Source: Bacteroidales bacterium UBA1680 (GTDB taxonomy: Bacteria > Bacteroidota > Bacteroidia > Bacteroidales > UBA932). Taken from it: DNA of 64,000 nucleotides. The notes beneath the pieces were generated by a model that saw only the letters and a list, made by a program, of their open reading frames with translations, did not search any database and was not told the origin of the DNA. The position numbers were made by a program, and so were the translations under genes. Within the stretch, counting starts at the first letter, position 1, and each line of letters opens with the position of its first letter. Shown piece after piece: positions 1 through 8,231 of the stretch. Location of the stretch: assembly GCA_002320605.1 (NCBI GenBank), contig DCKG01000015.1, positions 51,575 to 115,574 of the forward strand, given 5' to 3'.

Positions 1-34
1 CCGCGGGGGATAGTAGGGGGCAGCACCCCCTAGA

Positions 35-2251
35 TTAGAACGGATAACCGACCCCAAAGTGGACAGCGAAGCCGTCTTTTGAGAACCAGCGGTCGGGACC
101 GAACCAACGCTCGCCTCTGGCCAGTGAAGGGTCATGCATCTTGATGCCCATGTCGAGGCGCAGGATTAGGAAATTGAGATCAACGCGTACTCCCAAACCC
201 CAGTTCGCCGCAAGACTCTTGCCGAAATTCTTCATGCTGAACTTGGCGAGATTCCAATCTTCGCTTTCTTCCTCACGAATTGTCCAGATATTGCCCACAT
301 CTATGAAAAGAGCTCCATAAAGCTTCCAGAACATCGGGAATCGGTATTCCAGATTAGCTTCCAGCTTCATGTCGCCAGTCTGGCTGGGAATGGAGAACAT
401 CTTGTTGCTCTTCATCCTTCCGGGACCTAGGTCTCTGGCTTGCCAGCCCCTCATGCTGTTCGCTCCTCCGCTGTAGAATTGCCTTTCAAGCGGCAGAGAC
501 TGAGAATTGCCGTAAGCCTTGCCGATGCCACCTAGGAACCTCATGGCGATGGACTGCCTTTCGCTGCCTCCGAAAACAAAAGTATTGCCCAGAGTCAGCT
601 CCGCCCGAACGTATTGGGAATATGGGGTACCCCATATAAGATGATGACCATAGGTGTCTTTGCTCATTCCACCATTGAAGAGGCTCATCACGTTGCCGGA
701 AACGTCGAACTGGAATCGCACGTAGCGATAAGAGACTTTCGGATTCAGGTCGGAGCAGGTAGTGTAATACGCTGTCAGGCTGGACCCGGCATCGAAGTGG
801 TCTTGATAAGCGTCCCTTAAGAATAGATTGTTCTTAAGGGTCTCGTAGAAATCCGTATCTAGATGGTACAGCTTTACTATTTTTGCCCTTAGAGGCTCGA
901 ACTGGTAATAGAAATTCTTGAGCGAGCCTGAATATCCGAATGAGCCGGAAATCATATTCCTGGTATATTCGGGACGGCTTTGGTAATTGTATGATGTGTT
1001 AATTTCAGTCCTAGGTATCAGAGCTCCCTTGAACATAGAGTTCGGCAGGCCTAGGAACTCAGGGAAACTAAGGTTCGCAGTGACTCCAAGCTCGTTAGAA
1101 TGCACTTTCCGATCATTCGACTTGAATTGGAAATTTCCCAGGAAGCTAAGATTCAGCCACTGCCCTCCCCTGAATATATTCTTGTGGAAATAGCTGAACT
1201 GAGGTGATATTCCTATTAGCCCTGAAGAGTTCGTGGAACCTTCCAGATTCACCTTGAAGCCTTGCATCCTAGACTGAGTCAGGCTTATGGAGCAGTCAAC
1301 ATATTCAGAATCCCTTGGAGTCAGCTGCATATTCACTCCACTGAAGAGCCTCAGTGCAGAGAGTCTAGCATACGTGTTGTTCACGTCCCTCTCGTCGTAT
1401 AGCGCTCCTGGTCTAAGAGTATTCATATTCTTAAGAACCTTCTCGTTGAATTTCAGGTCCTTGTCATGGGAAATCGTCACATCTCCTATCTTGTATTTCA
1501 CCAGCGGGCGGGCGTTCTCGGGGGTCTCGTTCCTAGTGTAATTGTTAATGGTCATAAGCAGGCCGCAGGTGTCGTTCCTGGCCAGAGTGTCAGCAGTGAA
1601 AGAATAGAAATTCTTTGTGAAGCCGTAATATCCGTGCCTCCTGAAATAGGCCGCCGACCTTTCGGTCTCTTTCTCCAGATTGGATTCAGAGAGATAGTCG
1701 CCTTGCTTAATCATGATATTCACTGAATCGGCAGAGAAATCCTGATGGAATTCCCCTTCTGGGATTGAATATTGTATAGTGCTTATTTTATAGCGCTTGC
1801 CAAGGGTTACATTATATTTCACTTTAACCTTTTTTCCACTCACTTCCACGTCGCTGTTGACATTGGAGTCATAATATCCTATGTATTTAAGGTGATTTTT
1901 GATGTTTTCTATCGACTCGTCAAGCTGGGTGGGGTCATAGACCACGGGAGGAGTGCCGATTTTGTGGCATAACCTGTCCAAGAAATTATTGTCGTATCTG
2001 CCCGCCCAGTTGTAGATGACGAGGAAAGGATTCCAGCCGAAGACCAGCGATGGATTCGGCTTCTGCTTGATGTAGGACTGCACATCTTTAGTGTCGGCAT
2101 TCTTGCCGTTGGTGACGTTCACTGTGTTCTTTGCAAGCCGATACTCCCCTTCCTGCAAGCTCCTTGTCGTGCTGCAAGATGAGACTGCCAGCACGAATGC
2201 AAGGAAAGAAATTAAGAATATATGTCGAACCCCGAGGGCCATCCGAATCAT
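35..2251 (-). CDS. TamA/BamA-family outer-membrane lipoprotein (TamL-like)
   Basis: This 738-residue protein starts with a lipoprotein signal peptide (lipobox A-V-S-S-C, Cys26). POTRA-like repeats fill about residues 40-330, and a C-terminal 16-strand-type barrel follows, with the R-G-W motif and the sequence FYSGGANSMRGW near residue 590 that is typical of Omp85 proteins. Bacteroidota carry a lipidated TamA homologue (TamL) that works with TamB in outer-membrane biogenesis, and the lipidated N-terminus points to that group instead of BamA. Several in-frame Met codons lie at the N-terminus (residues 1 and 4). It is the last gene of the minus-strand pair that begins with the rhamnosidase, but a terminator separates the two. 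No tamB-like gene is visible in the window. Confidence 0.85.
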   Translation of the reverse strand: MIRMALGVRHIFLISFLAFVLAVSSCSTTRSLQEGEYRLAKNTVNVTNGKNADTKDVQSYIKQKPNPSLVFGWNPFLVIYNWAGRYDNNFLDRLCHKIGTPPVVYDPTQLDESIENIKNHLKYIGYYDSNVNSDVEVSGKKVKVKYNVTLGKRYKISTIQYSIPEGEFHQDFSADSVNIMIKQGDYLSESNLEKETERSAAYFRRHGYYGFTKNFYSFTADTLARNDTCGLLMTINNYTRNETPENARPLVKYKIGDVTISHDKDLKFNEKVLKNMNTLRPGALYDERDVNNTYARLSALRLFSGVNMQLTPRDSEYVDCSISLTQSRMQGFKVNLEGSTNSSGLIGISPQFSYFHKNIFRGGQWLNLSFLGNFQFKSNDRKVHSNELGVTANLSFPEFLGLPNSMFKGALIPRTEINTSYNYQSRPEYTRNMISGSFGYSGSLKNFYYQFEPLRAKIVKLYHLDTDFYETLKNNLFLRDAYQDHFDAGSSLTAYYTTCSDLNPKVSYRYVRFQFDVSGNVMSLFNGGMSKDTYGHHLIWGTPYSQYVRAELTLGNTFVFGGSERQSIAMRFLGGIGKAYGNSQSLPLERQFYSGGANSMRGWQARDLGPGRMKSNKMFSIPSQTGDMKLEANLEYRFPMFWKLYGALFIDVGNIWTIREEESEDWNLAKFSMKNFGKSLAANWGLGVRVDLNFLILRLDMGIKMHDPSLARGERWFGPDRWFSKDGFAVHFGVGYPF

Positions 2252-2302
2252 GCCGCTATAAATTTCTGCTAATTTATGAATATTTTGCCAAAAGATGCCA
2301 AG

Positions 2303-2330
2303 AAAAAAGGCGGCCCCGTGAGGTCGCCTT
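2303..2330 (-). terminator. Rho-independent terminator of the rhamnosidase gene
   Basis: Read on the minus strand, AAGGCG pairs with CGCCTT around a GC-rich loop, and a run of six T follows immediately. It lies 28 bases past the rhamnosidase stop codon and upstream of the TamL-like gene, so the two minus-strand genes probably form separate transcription units. Confidence 0.7.
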
Positions 2331-2357
2331 ATTCACAATTGCAGGCAATTCGAAATA

Positions 2358-4931
2358 TTACTTCGTCACGGTGTATGTGCCGGCTTCATATTCCTTGGAT
2401 TCAGTCTCTCCTGGAAGAGTGACAGTCGCGGTAGCGCCCTCTGGGATTGTAAATTCCCATGTCCATGTGTCGCCATCGTACTTCCATGCGCTCTTGATCA
2501 CGCCTGCTGCAGATTTGTATTCAGCGGTAATGTGGCCGAGTCGCTTGTCAGGAACAGGCTTCATGATTATGTGCTTGAAACCAGGGACGGCAGGATCTGC
2601 CGCTATGCCAGCCGCAGTTTCCCATATCCACTGGCCGAGGCAGCCGTAGGCATAGTGGTTGAAACTGTTCATGCCCTTAGGACCCATGCCTTTGTCAAGC
2701 ATGTAGCTGTTCCAACGCTCCCAGATCGTCGTAGCTCCATTGTCAACCGAATAGAGCCAGCTAGGGTTCTTGTGCTGGAATAGGAGCTCGTAGGCGATGT
2801 CTGCCATGCCGTTTTCGGTGAGAGTAGGCATCAGGATGGACGTGCCGAGAAAGCCTGTCTGGAGGCAGTTGCCATGCTGGGCGAAATTATCCCTGAGGCG
2901 GGCGATCATTCTGTCCTTGGCCTCACCCTCCACGATACGGTTCTTCAAAGCGAACAGGGCCGGAGTCTGCATGGTGTTGAGTATGGCGGTCTTGAACGTG
3001 CCGTCTGCATTAAGGAACTGCTCCTTGATGTAAGCCTTCGCATCGTCGGACATCTTCTGATAGACTGAGCCATCACGGCCGGTTGCAACTGCCATGTCCC
3101 TCATCATCTCAGAATCGATCATCCAATAAGAAGCGGAGAGGTAGTCCCAGTATTTGATTGCGTCAGGAAGAAGTTTGCCATTGGAGGAAGCGCCTCCGCC
3201 GCAGCTCTCGAGCGGCTCATAGCTGAGCCAGTCAGCCCATTGATAGTTGTGATTCTCTGCCGAGAGGGTCTCGTGGTCGTACTTGGTGTCGTTGACGTGG
3301 TTTATGTACTTGTTCATCGACTCCCAGTTCTCGTCGACGACCTGAGTATCGCCGAACTGCTTCCAGACAGTCCAAGGAACGATGACGCCGGCATCGGCCC
3401 AGCCGACGCGCATCATGTCGTCACCATATTGAGCAAGAGGAGCTACGCCAGGATAGCCGCCGAGATCGCTTTGCGAGTCACGCATGTCGCGCATCCATTT
3501 GTGGAAGAATTTCATGGTGTTGGCGAAGAATGTGCCGGTCTCAGTAAACACTTGGGTGTCAGCCGTCCAGCCAAGACGCTCGTTGCGCTGAGGACAGTCT
3601 GTAGGAACTGAAAGATAGTTGGAGAGCTGTCCCCAGTAGATGTTGGAGATCAGCCTGTTTATGAGATCGTCGCCGGTGCTGATTTTCCCGGTTTCCAGAT
3701 TCTCTGCAATGGATGTAACAGGAATGGACTTGACGGACTTGATCGTAACGTCGGCATCGGCGGTGATGGACACCAATCTGTAGCCGAAGAAAGTGCAGTG
3801 AGGATAGAATTCCACGAAATCTGCTGAAGGTGCGAAAGTATATTCAAGGAGCATTCCTGTTTTAGGGATCCTGAGATTCTCTCTGTGGACGCTTCCCTCT
3901 GGACCGTCCATGCCGCGGCTCTTGGCGCCATTGCCATCGTTAAGCAGCTCGGAAGGAAGACATGTGAGCGTGGTTCCCTCCGCCGCCTTGAAGACGAAGG
4001 ATGGAACGCCTGCGCAGTTCTGGCCGAAATCGACCACCAAGGTTTCCCCTGGGCTGACTGTCATCTCCTGGCCGTCTGAATATTCCCTCTCGACTACCAC
4101 CTTGCCATATTCATCCTCTGTGGCTCCTTCAATGTCTTTCCAGACATAAGCCTTGACGGGTGCGAGAGCTATGTCATTCCTGAGGTATACCTCGGCTCCG
4201 TCGGAAGGGAGAATCTCTCCGGCAAACTCAGTGTTCTCCTCTGGAGTCGAAAGTTTGTCTGGCGTGTTGAAACCCAGAGGCACTCGGGCGTCGTAGGTTT
4301 CGCCATCGAATATTGCGGCGTGTTTAACGGGACCGGCAATTCCGGCCTTCCAGTTATCGAGATCCGTGCCATAGAGTTTCTTAGTGCCGTCTGAATATGT
4401 CAGCTCGAGCACTCCGCGGAATGCACACTTCTTTCCTATCATCCCATCGTAGCCACCGGGAGTGATTATCTTGTCTGCCCACCATCCTGGGGTCACTTGC
4501 GCTGAAAGAACGTTCTCTGCGCCTGATTTCGCGTTGAACGCATCGGTGACATCGTAGGTGAATGAACGCTTTGTCTTTGCGTAATGTGTGAAGCCTGGCT
4601 TCAGGAATTCATTGCCCACCGGCCTGCCGTTCAGATAGAGTTCGTAGACGCCCAGGCCGACTGTCATCCACTTGGCAGATGTAACCTTCTTTTCGTTCTT
4701 GACCGTAGAAACGAACCAGGTGGAACCGTCCGCCGCTCGCCCGTCATTAGTGCCGTGAACGACCTGCGCGTCAACAGCGGAAATCCATTTGGACGCATTC
4801 CATGCCGATGCGTCAAGAGCGTCCGTCTTCTGCCCTACCACAGTCGCAGTTTCACCCTGCGAACCGCAAGCCGAAGAGACAAGAATCATCGCCGAAGCCA
4901 ATCCGGCCAGATAACCAATTCTTTTTCTCAT
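2358..4931 (-). CDS. Alpha-L-rhamnosidase lipoprotein (GH78)
   Basis: This 857-residue secreted lipoprotein (lipobox S-S-A-C, Cys22) has the GH78 layout. Beta-sandwich domains with a galactose-binding-like part occupy roughly residues 45-400. An (alpha/alpha)6 barrel follows, holding the family motif DCPQRNERLGW near residue 445, whose Glu fits the general acid. A C-terminal beta domain ends with the usual 'IMKPVPDKRLG' region. GH78 enzymes release terminal alpha-L-rhamnose from plant glycosides, pectic side chains or bacterial polysaccharides. No SusC/SusD pair or sugar regulator sits beside it, so it appears to be an isolated enzyme and its substrate cannot be read from context. A start at 4931 gives a clean signal peptide. 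Confidence 0.9.
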   Translation of the reverse strand: MRKRIGYLAGLASAMILVSSACGSQGETATVVGQKTDALDASAWNASKWISAVDAQVVHGTNDGRAADGSTWFVSTVKNEKKVTSAKWMTVGLGVYELYLNGRPVGNEFLKPGFTHYAKTKRSFTYDVTDAFNAKSGAENVLSAQVTPGWWADKIITPGGYDGMIGKKCAFRGVLELTYSDGTKKLYGTDLDNWKAGIAGPVKHAAIFDGETYDARVPLGFNTPDKLSTPEENTEFAGEILPSDGAEVYLRNDIALAPVKAYVWKDIEGATEDEYGKVVVEREYSDGQEMTVSPGETLVVDFGQNCAGVPSFVFKAAEGTTLTCLPSELLNDGNGAKSRGMDGPEGSVHRENLRIPKTGMLLEYTFAPSADFVEFYPHCTFFGYRLVSITADADVTIKSVKSIPVTSIAENLETGKISTGDDLINRLISNIYWGQLSNYLSVPTDCPQRNERLGWTADTQVFTETGTFFANTMKFFHKWMRDMRDSQSDLGGYPGVAPLAQYGDDMMRVGWADAGVIVPWTVWKQFGDTQVVDENWESMNKYINHVNDTKYDHETLSAENHNYQWADWLSYEPLESCGGGASSNGKLLPDAIKYWDYLSASYWMIDSEMMRDMAVATGRDGSVYQKMSDDAKAYIKEQFLNADGTFKTAILNTMQTPALFALKNRIVEGEAKDRMIARLRDNFAQHGNCLQTGFLGTSILMPTLTENGMADIAYELLFQHKNPSWLYSVDNGATTIWERWNSYMLDKGMGPKGMNSFNHYAYGCLGQWIWETAAGIAADPAVPGFKHIIMKPVPDKRLGHITAEYKSAAGVIKSAWKYDGDTWTWEFTIPEGATATVTLPGETESKEYEAGTYTVTK

Positions 4932-5030
4932 ACTTTTAGTTTATTTATTAATATTGGATTGTTGTTTTAATTGTTCTTCAAATTATTAATGGTTAATTCA
5001 TTTACGATTTCCCAAAATTTAGCTTTCCTG

Positions 5031-5068
5031 GCATTTCAGGGAAATGCTTTTTCAAGAATTCAAATATA
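5031..5068 (-). promoter_or_regulatory. Rhamnosidase -7 box and 5'-leader hairpin
   Basis: On the minus strand, TATATTTG (5068-5061) matches the Bacteroidota -7 consensus TAnnTTTG. I could not place a good -33 TTTG. Just downstream of the predicted start, GCATTTC and GAAATGC form a perfect 7-bp stem with a 3-nt loop (5031-5047). The hairpin would therefore sit near the 5' end of a roughly 120-nt leader. On the plus strand the same hairpin is followed by five T and resembles a terminator, but no plus-strand gene lies upstream. Confidence 0.45.
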
Positions 5069-5203
5069 GTAAAAAAAAGAATAAGGAATATGCCCTCAAG
5101 AGGTTAATTTCGAGAAACCGCAAATTAATCGAATATCCGAGCCTGCATGGGTACTCCGTCGATTGGATGCAACAAGTTGATTCTTAATATATTGACTAAA
5201 TTC

Positions 5204-5240
5204 CTAAAAGTATCCTGCTAAAAAGACAGGATACTTTTAG
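5204..5240. repeat. Perfect 14-bp stem-loop of unknown role
   Basis: CTAAAAGTATCCTG (5204-5217) and its exact reverse complement (5227-5240) flank a 9-nt loop. No T-run follows on either strand, and both neighbouring genes read away from it, so an ordinary terminator role is unlikely unless a gene has been lost here. It could be a bidirectional terminator with the T-tract inside the stem, or a relic of a mobile element. Confidence 0.6.
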
Positions 5241-5372
5241 CGTTTGATATAACATATTAATAATTAATACGTTACCACTAACCATCAGAGTCCCCTCTAA
5301 GGTTTACTAAATTTTCCTCATGGCAGCTTTGCCAATCATCAAGTTCTGGAGGATTGGCAGATGAAAAATAAA

Positions 5373-5403
5373 TTTGCTTTTTTAAACGTTTTGTTTAAAA
5401 TTG
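5373..5403 (+). promoter_or_regulatory. Promoter of the first peptide cassette, with palindrome in spacer
   Basis: TTTG (5373-5376) and TAAAATTG (5396-5403, one mismatch to TAnnTTTG) are 19 bases apart, as expected for a Bacteroidota sigma-A promoter. Between them lies a perfect inverted repeat, TTTAAAC-GTTTT-GTTTAAA (5381-5399). Related TTTAAAANGTTTT cores sit at the same place in the other cassette promoters, so this is a candidate operator. Transcription should begin near 5410. Confidence 0.6.
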
Positions 5404-5599
5404 CATAGGCGGATGCTCTAGGCATCCGTCAAAACGTGAGTGGAAGTCCGGTATTCATAGGTGACCTGACTGCAAGCGATCACCTGACGAAGGTATTCAG
5501 CAAAACGCCAGGTGCTTCAGGGATAGAAACAGAATGAGTGAATAGCCGACGGCAGGCTTACTGCCGCACATTAATTATTAACATTAAAACAACAACGTC
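5404..5599 (+). other. Structured 5' leader before the first NVEALA gene
   Basis: About 190 bases separate the predicted start site from the ATG at 5600. They contain a 7-bp stem CGGATGC/GCATCCG (5410-5428), an AGGTGA...TCACCT inverted repeat flanked by repeated GGTATTCA (about 5450-5498), and a CGGCAG/CTGCCG hairpin (5550-5566). The last hairpin resembles hairpins ahead of other genes in the locus. I do not recognise a known riboswitch. It may act in mRNA stability or translation control. Confidence 0.4.
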
Positions 5600-5878
5600 A
5601 TGAAAAAGTTATTTTTAATCACTATCGCAACGGCCCTCATGGCGGGAGGCGCTTTCGCTGCGAAGTTCTCGTCTAGGAACGAGACATCTAAACTGTTTAA
5701 ATCCAACGTGGAAGCTCTCGCTGATGGAGAATACACCGTATTCGGACATTGTAAGGAAGAATCTACTTATTGTTTCGCAATTTGCCCAAATTGTGGAGCG
5801 GAATATTGGGCATCAGGACATGGAGGGGGTTCATATAATATGAGCGGTAACTGTCAGCTGTGCAACCATCAGTTCTGA
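5600..5878 (+). CDS. NVEALA-leader secreted peptide precursor, copy 1
   Basis: This 92-residue precursor has a signal peptide with probable cleavage after G-A-F-A, then the block NETSKLFKSNVEALA (residues 27-41) that gives the NVEALA family its name. The remaining ~50 residues contain six Cys, including two CxxC pairs (C-P-N-C and C-Q-L-C), a pattern suited to disulfides or a small metal-binding ribbon. Family function is not established. Only the leader half resembles the other copies in the locus; the tail does not. It sits 4 bases ahead of a beta-propeller lipoprotein and is probably co-translated with it from the promoter at 5373. I infer an exported, processed peptide. Confidence 0.8.
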   Translation: MKKLFLITIATALMAGGAFAAKFSSRNETSKLFKSNVEALADGEYTVFGHCKEESTYCFAICPNCGAEYWASGHGGGSYNMSGNCQLCNHQF

Positions 5879-5882
5879 TGTC

Positions 5883-6944
5883 ATGAACAAACTTGTCTAT
5901 CTACCAGTCTTTGCCGCAGTAATTTTTACGGCGGCTATTGGATGCAAGAGGAATTCAGAGGAGGTGGTATACAAGCCGCTTGTTTTCGACAAAGAACAAG
6001 AGGTAAAGTTCACGCCGATTTCCGATGAAATCTTATTCGGAGGACCTGCGAGAATATGTAAAATCGGGGATTACTTCGCTGTCCTATACTATCAGCGTGA
6101 TTCGGTACCCACATTCCTGCATGTTTTTAACAAATCTGGACAAAAGATGGGAGACTATATTCCTGAAGGAAGAGGCCCCAAAGAAGGGCTAATGATCATG
6201 GAAATTCAGAATATAGGATCAGACATCATTCTAAACGACTTACAGCAAAAAAAAGCAATGTCCGCATCACTTGATTCTAGTGGAAATGTAAGCATATCTG
6301 AAAATCAACGAGACAGGAAACAATGGATGATAAATTCTTTTAGGATCGGGGAAAATTATCTTAACTATTTCGCCCCTGGTCCTTACATTAAGGAAAATAG
6401 ACCACCAAGATTAGATTTGGAATCATCTCAGGGATATAGAATCGCCACATTTTATTCTTCACCGCTGGATTATACTGATCCGATGCTTAGGTTCAAATTA
6501 GATGCGGGTGGGTGCAGCCAATCATTGTCCCCAAATGGTAAACATTTTGTTATCACATACTACGATGCAAGCATTATCGAATTATTCACAATTGATAGGT
6601 CGATAAAAGAGACGTACCGCGGTTACTTCTATCCGCCGAAGTTCAAGGTAGTTGGCACGAAAGTGGAACCCGAAGAGGACAGGATATGGGCATTCAATGC
6701 GTTGCATGCGGCCAATTCGTATGTGTTCGCCTCTTATGACGGAGATCTTGCATCGGCCAAGAAAAAAATACGGTCTAATAACATTACGGTTTTTGATTGG
6801 AATGGACATGCCCTTAGACTCTTGAAGACCGATTACAGAGTGGATGCGATATGCTACTCTGAGGAGGACGGCACCATCTATGCCGTCATCACAGATGAGT
6901 CTGGGAGACACTATCTGGGAAAATTGAAAATTGACTTGCCGTAA
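5883..6944 (+). CDS. 6-bladed beta-propeller lipoprotein, copy 1
   Basis: This 353-residue lipoprotein (lipobox A-I-G-C) has repeated beta-rich segments and the family-marking G-R-G-P motif (EGRGPKEG near residue 100). It resembles the DUF5128-type 6-bladed propellers common in Bacteroidales, whose role is unknown; other propellers of this kind serve as binding platforms. It directly follows an NVEALA peptide gene. The same pairing recurs through the locus and suggests each propeller may recognise or retain the neighbouring peptide, which is inference. It is one of the most divergent of the seven copies and lacks the usual GRGPGE form. Confidence 0.75.
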   Translation: MNKLVYLPVFAAVIFTAAIGCKRNSEEVVYKPLVFDKEQEVKFTPISDEILFGGPARICKIGDYFAVLYYQRDSVPTFLHVFNKSGQKMGDYIPEGRGPKEGLMIMEIQNIGSDIILNDLQQKKAMSASLDSSGNVSISENQRDRKQWMINSFRIGENYLNYFAPGPYIKENRPPRLDLESSQGYRIATFYSSPLDYTDPMLRFKLDAGGCSQSLSPNGKHFVITYYDASIIELFTIDRSIKETYRGYFYPPKFKVVGTKVEPEEDRIWAFNALHAANSYVFASYDGDLASAKKKIRSNNITVFDWNGHALRLLKTDYRVDAICYSEEDGTIYAVITDESGRHYLGKLKIDLP

Positions 6945-6984
6945 CATGCTAATTCGTCCTGCTGCGCGACTTCTGTGCGCATAA

Positions 6985-7090
6985 GAAGATTTGTAACTCG
7001 TTTCTACCTAGGGTGCAACAATATATACTGCGACTCCTCATACCCTGACTTCAACGTGTACGTTTATGAACTTGGGAAGATATCTGTAAA
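6985..7090 (+). pseudogene. Fossil 3' end of a type-B beta-propeller gene
   Basis: The DNA around 7026-7080 (actgcgactcctcataccctgacttcaacgtg...) matches the 3' ends of the intact propellers at 13193 and 22327, which encode CDSSYPDFNVYVYDL. The reading frame is broken and no 5' part remains. The same relationship (propeller tail, then cassette promoter) occurs at 9499 and 23385, so this is a scar of cassette recombination. Confidence 0.65.
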
Positions 7091-7093
7091 TCA

Positions 7094-7125
7094 TTTGCAT
7101 ATTTAAAACGTTATATATAAATTTG
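7094..7125 (+). promoter_or_regulatory. Promoter of the second cassette
   Basis: TTTG (7094-7097) and TAAATTTG (7118-7125) match the Bacteroidota consensus perfectly with a 20-base spacer. The spacer contains TTTAAAACGTT, the core shared with the promoters at 5373, 9553, 18578 and 20883. It drives the thioredoxin-fold gene at 7195 and probably the peptide and propeller after it. Confidence 0.75.
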
Positions 7126-7194
7126 AGCCAAGGAAGAGAGGAGACGTGTCGCAGCGCATAATAACAACGCTAAGCCATTCAAGATACCATTCTC

Positions 7195-7776
7195 ATGCAT
7201 AACGGAAGCAAATACTCCAGAGCGGCAACGACGGCCATCTTCGCCGTCATGTTGTCCCTGCTGCTCCCATGCTCCTGCAGAGATTACCGAGTCGGCAGGA
7301 GAATGAAGGCCATGATGGAGAACCCCATCGTGATTCCGGGGCGGCTGTCCACCGTCTGGCGAGACACCGTCATTACTGGCAGCGTTGTTCTCTCTCACCC
7401 GCTGCTCGTCATCCACGTGGATTCCAGCCATTGCTCGACATGCGTAATACCGAAGCTGAGCAGGTATTCGCTTTTGTACGCCCAATCGTTGTCCGAGAGG
7501 ACTTTCCGGCTCGCAGTCATCATTTCCAGTCCGCATGGCGAAGCTCGCCACATTTGCCATCAAGTAGAGCTTCACCATTTCGACTTTCCCGTTTATGTTG
7601 ACCTGGAGAACGAGTTCGATTTGCTGAACCCATACATCCCGTCCGACCGAAGGTTCCATGGCTTTCTCACTGACAGCTTGGGACGACCACGATTCATCGG
7701 CGACCCTACCGCTAGCGAGCACCTAATGAAAATTTTCAACGAGGTGCTCAAAAGTGAAGATAAGGAAATAAACTGA
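7195..7776 (+). CDS. Thioredoxin-fold CXXC lipoprotein, copy 1
   Basis: This 193-residue protein has a lipoprotein-type N-terminus (hydrophobic stretch ending P-C-S-C, probably Cys28). A C-S-T-C redox pair lies at residues 80-83 after a hydrophobic strand, and a later F-P-V-Y-V-D segment provides the cis-proline expected of the thioredoxin fold. A periplasm-facing thiol:disulfide oxidoreductase or isomerase is the best guess. Because the peptides beside it are Cys-rich, disulfide formation or reshuffling in them is a reasonable inference. The gene and about 60 bases of upstream leader are almost identical to the copy at 9654, which indicates a recent duplication or gene conversion. Confidence 0.75.
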   Translation: MHNGSKYSRAATTAIFAVMLSLLLPCSCRDYRVGRRMKAMMENPIVIPGRLSTVWRDTVITGSVVLSHPLLVIHVDSSHCSTCVIPKLSRYSLLYAQSLSERTFRLAVIISSPHGEARHICHQVELHHFDFPVYVDLENEFDLLNPYIPSDRRFHGFLTDSLGRPRFIGDPTASEHLMKIFNEVLKSEDKEIN

Positions 7777-7789
7777 ATTAAGAACAATA

Positions 7790-7809
7790 CGGCGGTAAAG
7801 TTACTGCCG
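7790..7809 (+). promoter_or_regulatory. Intercistronic hairpin before NVEALA copy 2
   Basis: CGGCGGTA and TACTGCCG pair (8 bp, one G-U) around a 4-nt loop between the thioredoxin-fold and NVEALA genes. The homologous hairpin at 10252-10269 differs by a compensatory G-C to A-U exchange, which supports a real RNA structure. No U-run follows, so processing, mRNA stability or partial attenuation is more likely than termination. Confidence 0.55.
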
Positions 7810-7839
7810 ATATGATTATCAATCAAAAAATAAATTATC

Positions 7840-8220
7840 ATGAAACGAATCATTACGATTACAGTTGCGGCCGCCCTCCTGGTGGGAGGATCACTCGCAG
7901 CGAAGTTCGCTTCTCGGAATGAGGCGACAAATCTATTCAAAGCCAACCTAGAGGCACTAGCAGATGGGGAAAATGCAAATGATGGAGACTCTAATGACTG
8001 GTGGCCGAGATATCAAAAAGAATGGCGTCAGTGTACTATTTACGAAATTATTGAATACACAGCTGAAGGGAAAGTCTTTGCAATTTTCAGAAGTGAAATT
8101 GCGGATTTTCATGCAAGTGTTGAAGGACATTATCGAAAGGTCATCGGTCCTGATATTGGAATGAAATCATATTGCATGGATGGCAAAAAAATTTTTTGCT
8201 TTCAAGATGATTGTAGATAA
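7840..8220 (+). CDS. NVEALA-leader secreted peptide precursor, copy 2
   Basis: At 126 residues this is the longest peptide precursor of the locus. It has a signal peptide (A-A-A-L-L-V-G-G hydrophobic core, cleavage near S-L-A-A), then NEATNLFKANLEALA, then an acidic/aromatic tail with four Cys, two of them in the last few residues (C-F-Q-D-D-C-R). The tail has no resemblance to the other copies. Base composition is clearly more AT-rich than in the thioredoxin-fold gene just upstream, which suggests that the peptide and propeller module has a separate history. The next gene starts 12 bases downstream. Confidence 0.78.
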   Translation: MKRIITITVAAALLVGGSLAAKFASRNEATNLFKANLEALADGENANDGDSNDWWPRYQKEWRQCTIYEIIEYTAEGKVFAIFRSEIADFHASVEGHYRKVIGPDIGMKSYCMDGKKIFCFQDDCR

Positions 8221-8231
8221 GATGAGCGATA

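Larger units (their letters stand above)
4932..5599. other. 668-bp intergenic region between divergent rhamnosidase and peptide locus
   Basis: I find no convincing gene here. The left part holds the minus-strand promoter and leader of the rhamnosidase. The middle holds a perfect long stem-loop (5204-5240), and the right part holds the first cassette promoter and a structured leader. It is AT-rich up to about 5400 and then turns GC-richer with several hairpins. Confidence 0.7.

Noticed and set aside
5031..5052. Plus-strand rho-independent terminator (GCATTTC hairpin with five T).
   Set aside because: No plus-strand gene lies upstream; the hairpin is better explained as part of the minus-strand rhamnosidase leader.
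7111..7722. A long minus-strand open frame opposite the redox gene, repeated at 9489-10139.
   Set aside because: It is conserved only because the DNA is duplicated; the plus-strand protein has a lipoprotein signal and CXXC motif, and the antisense product resembles nothing.
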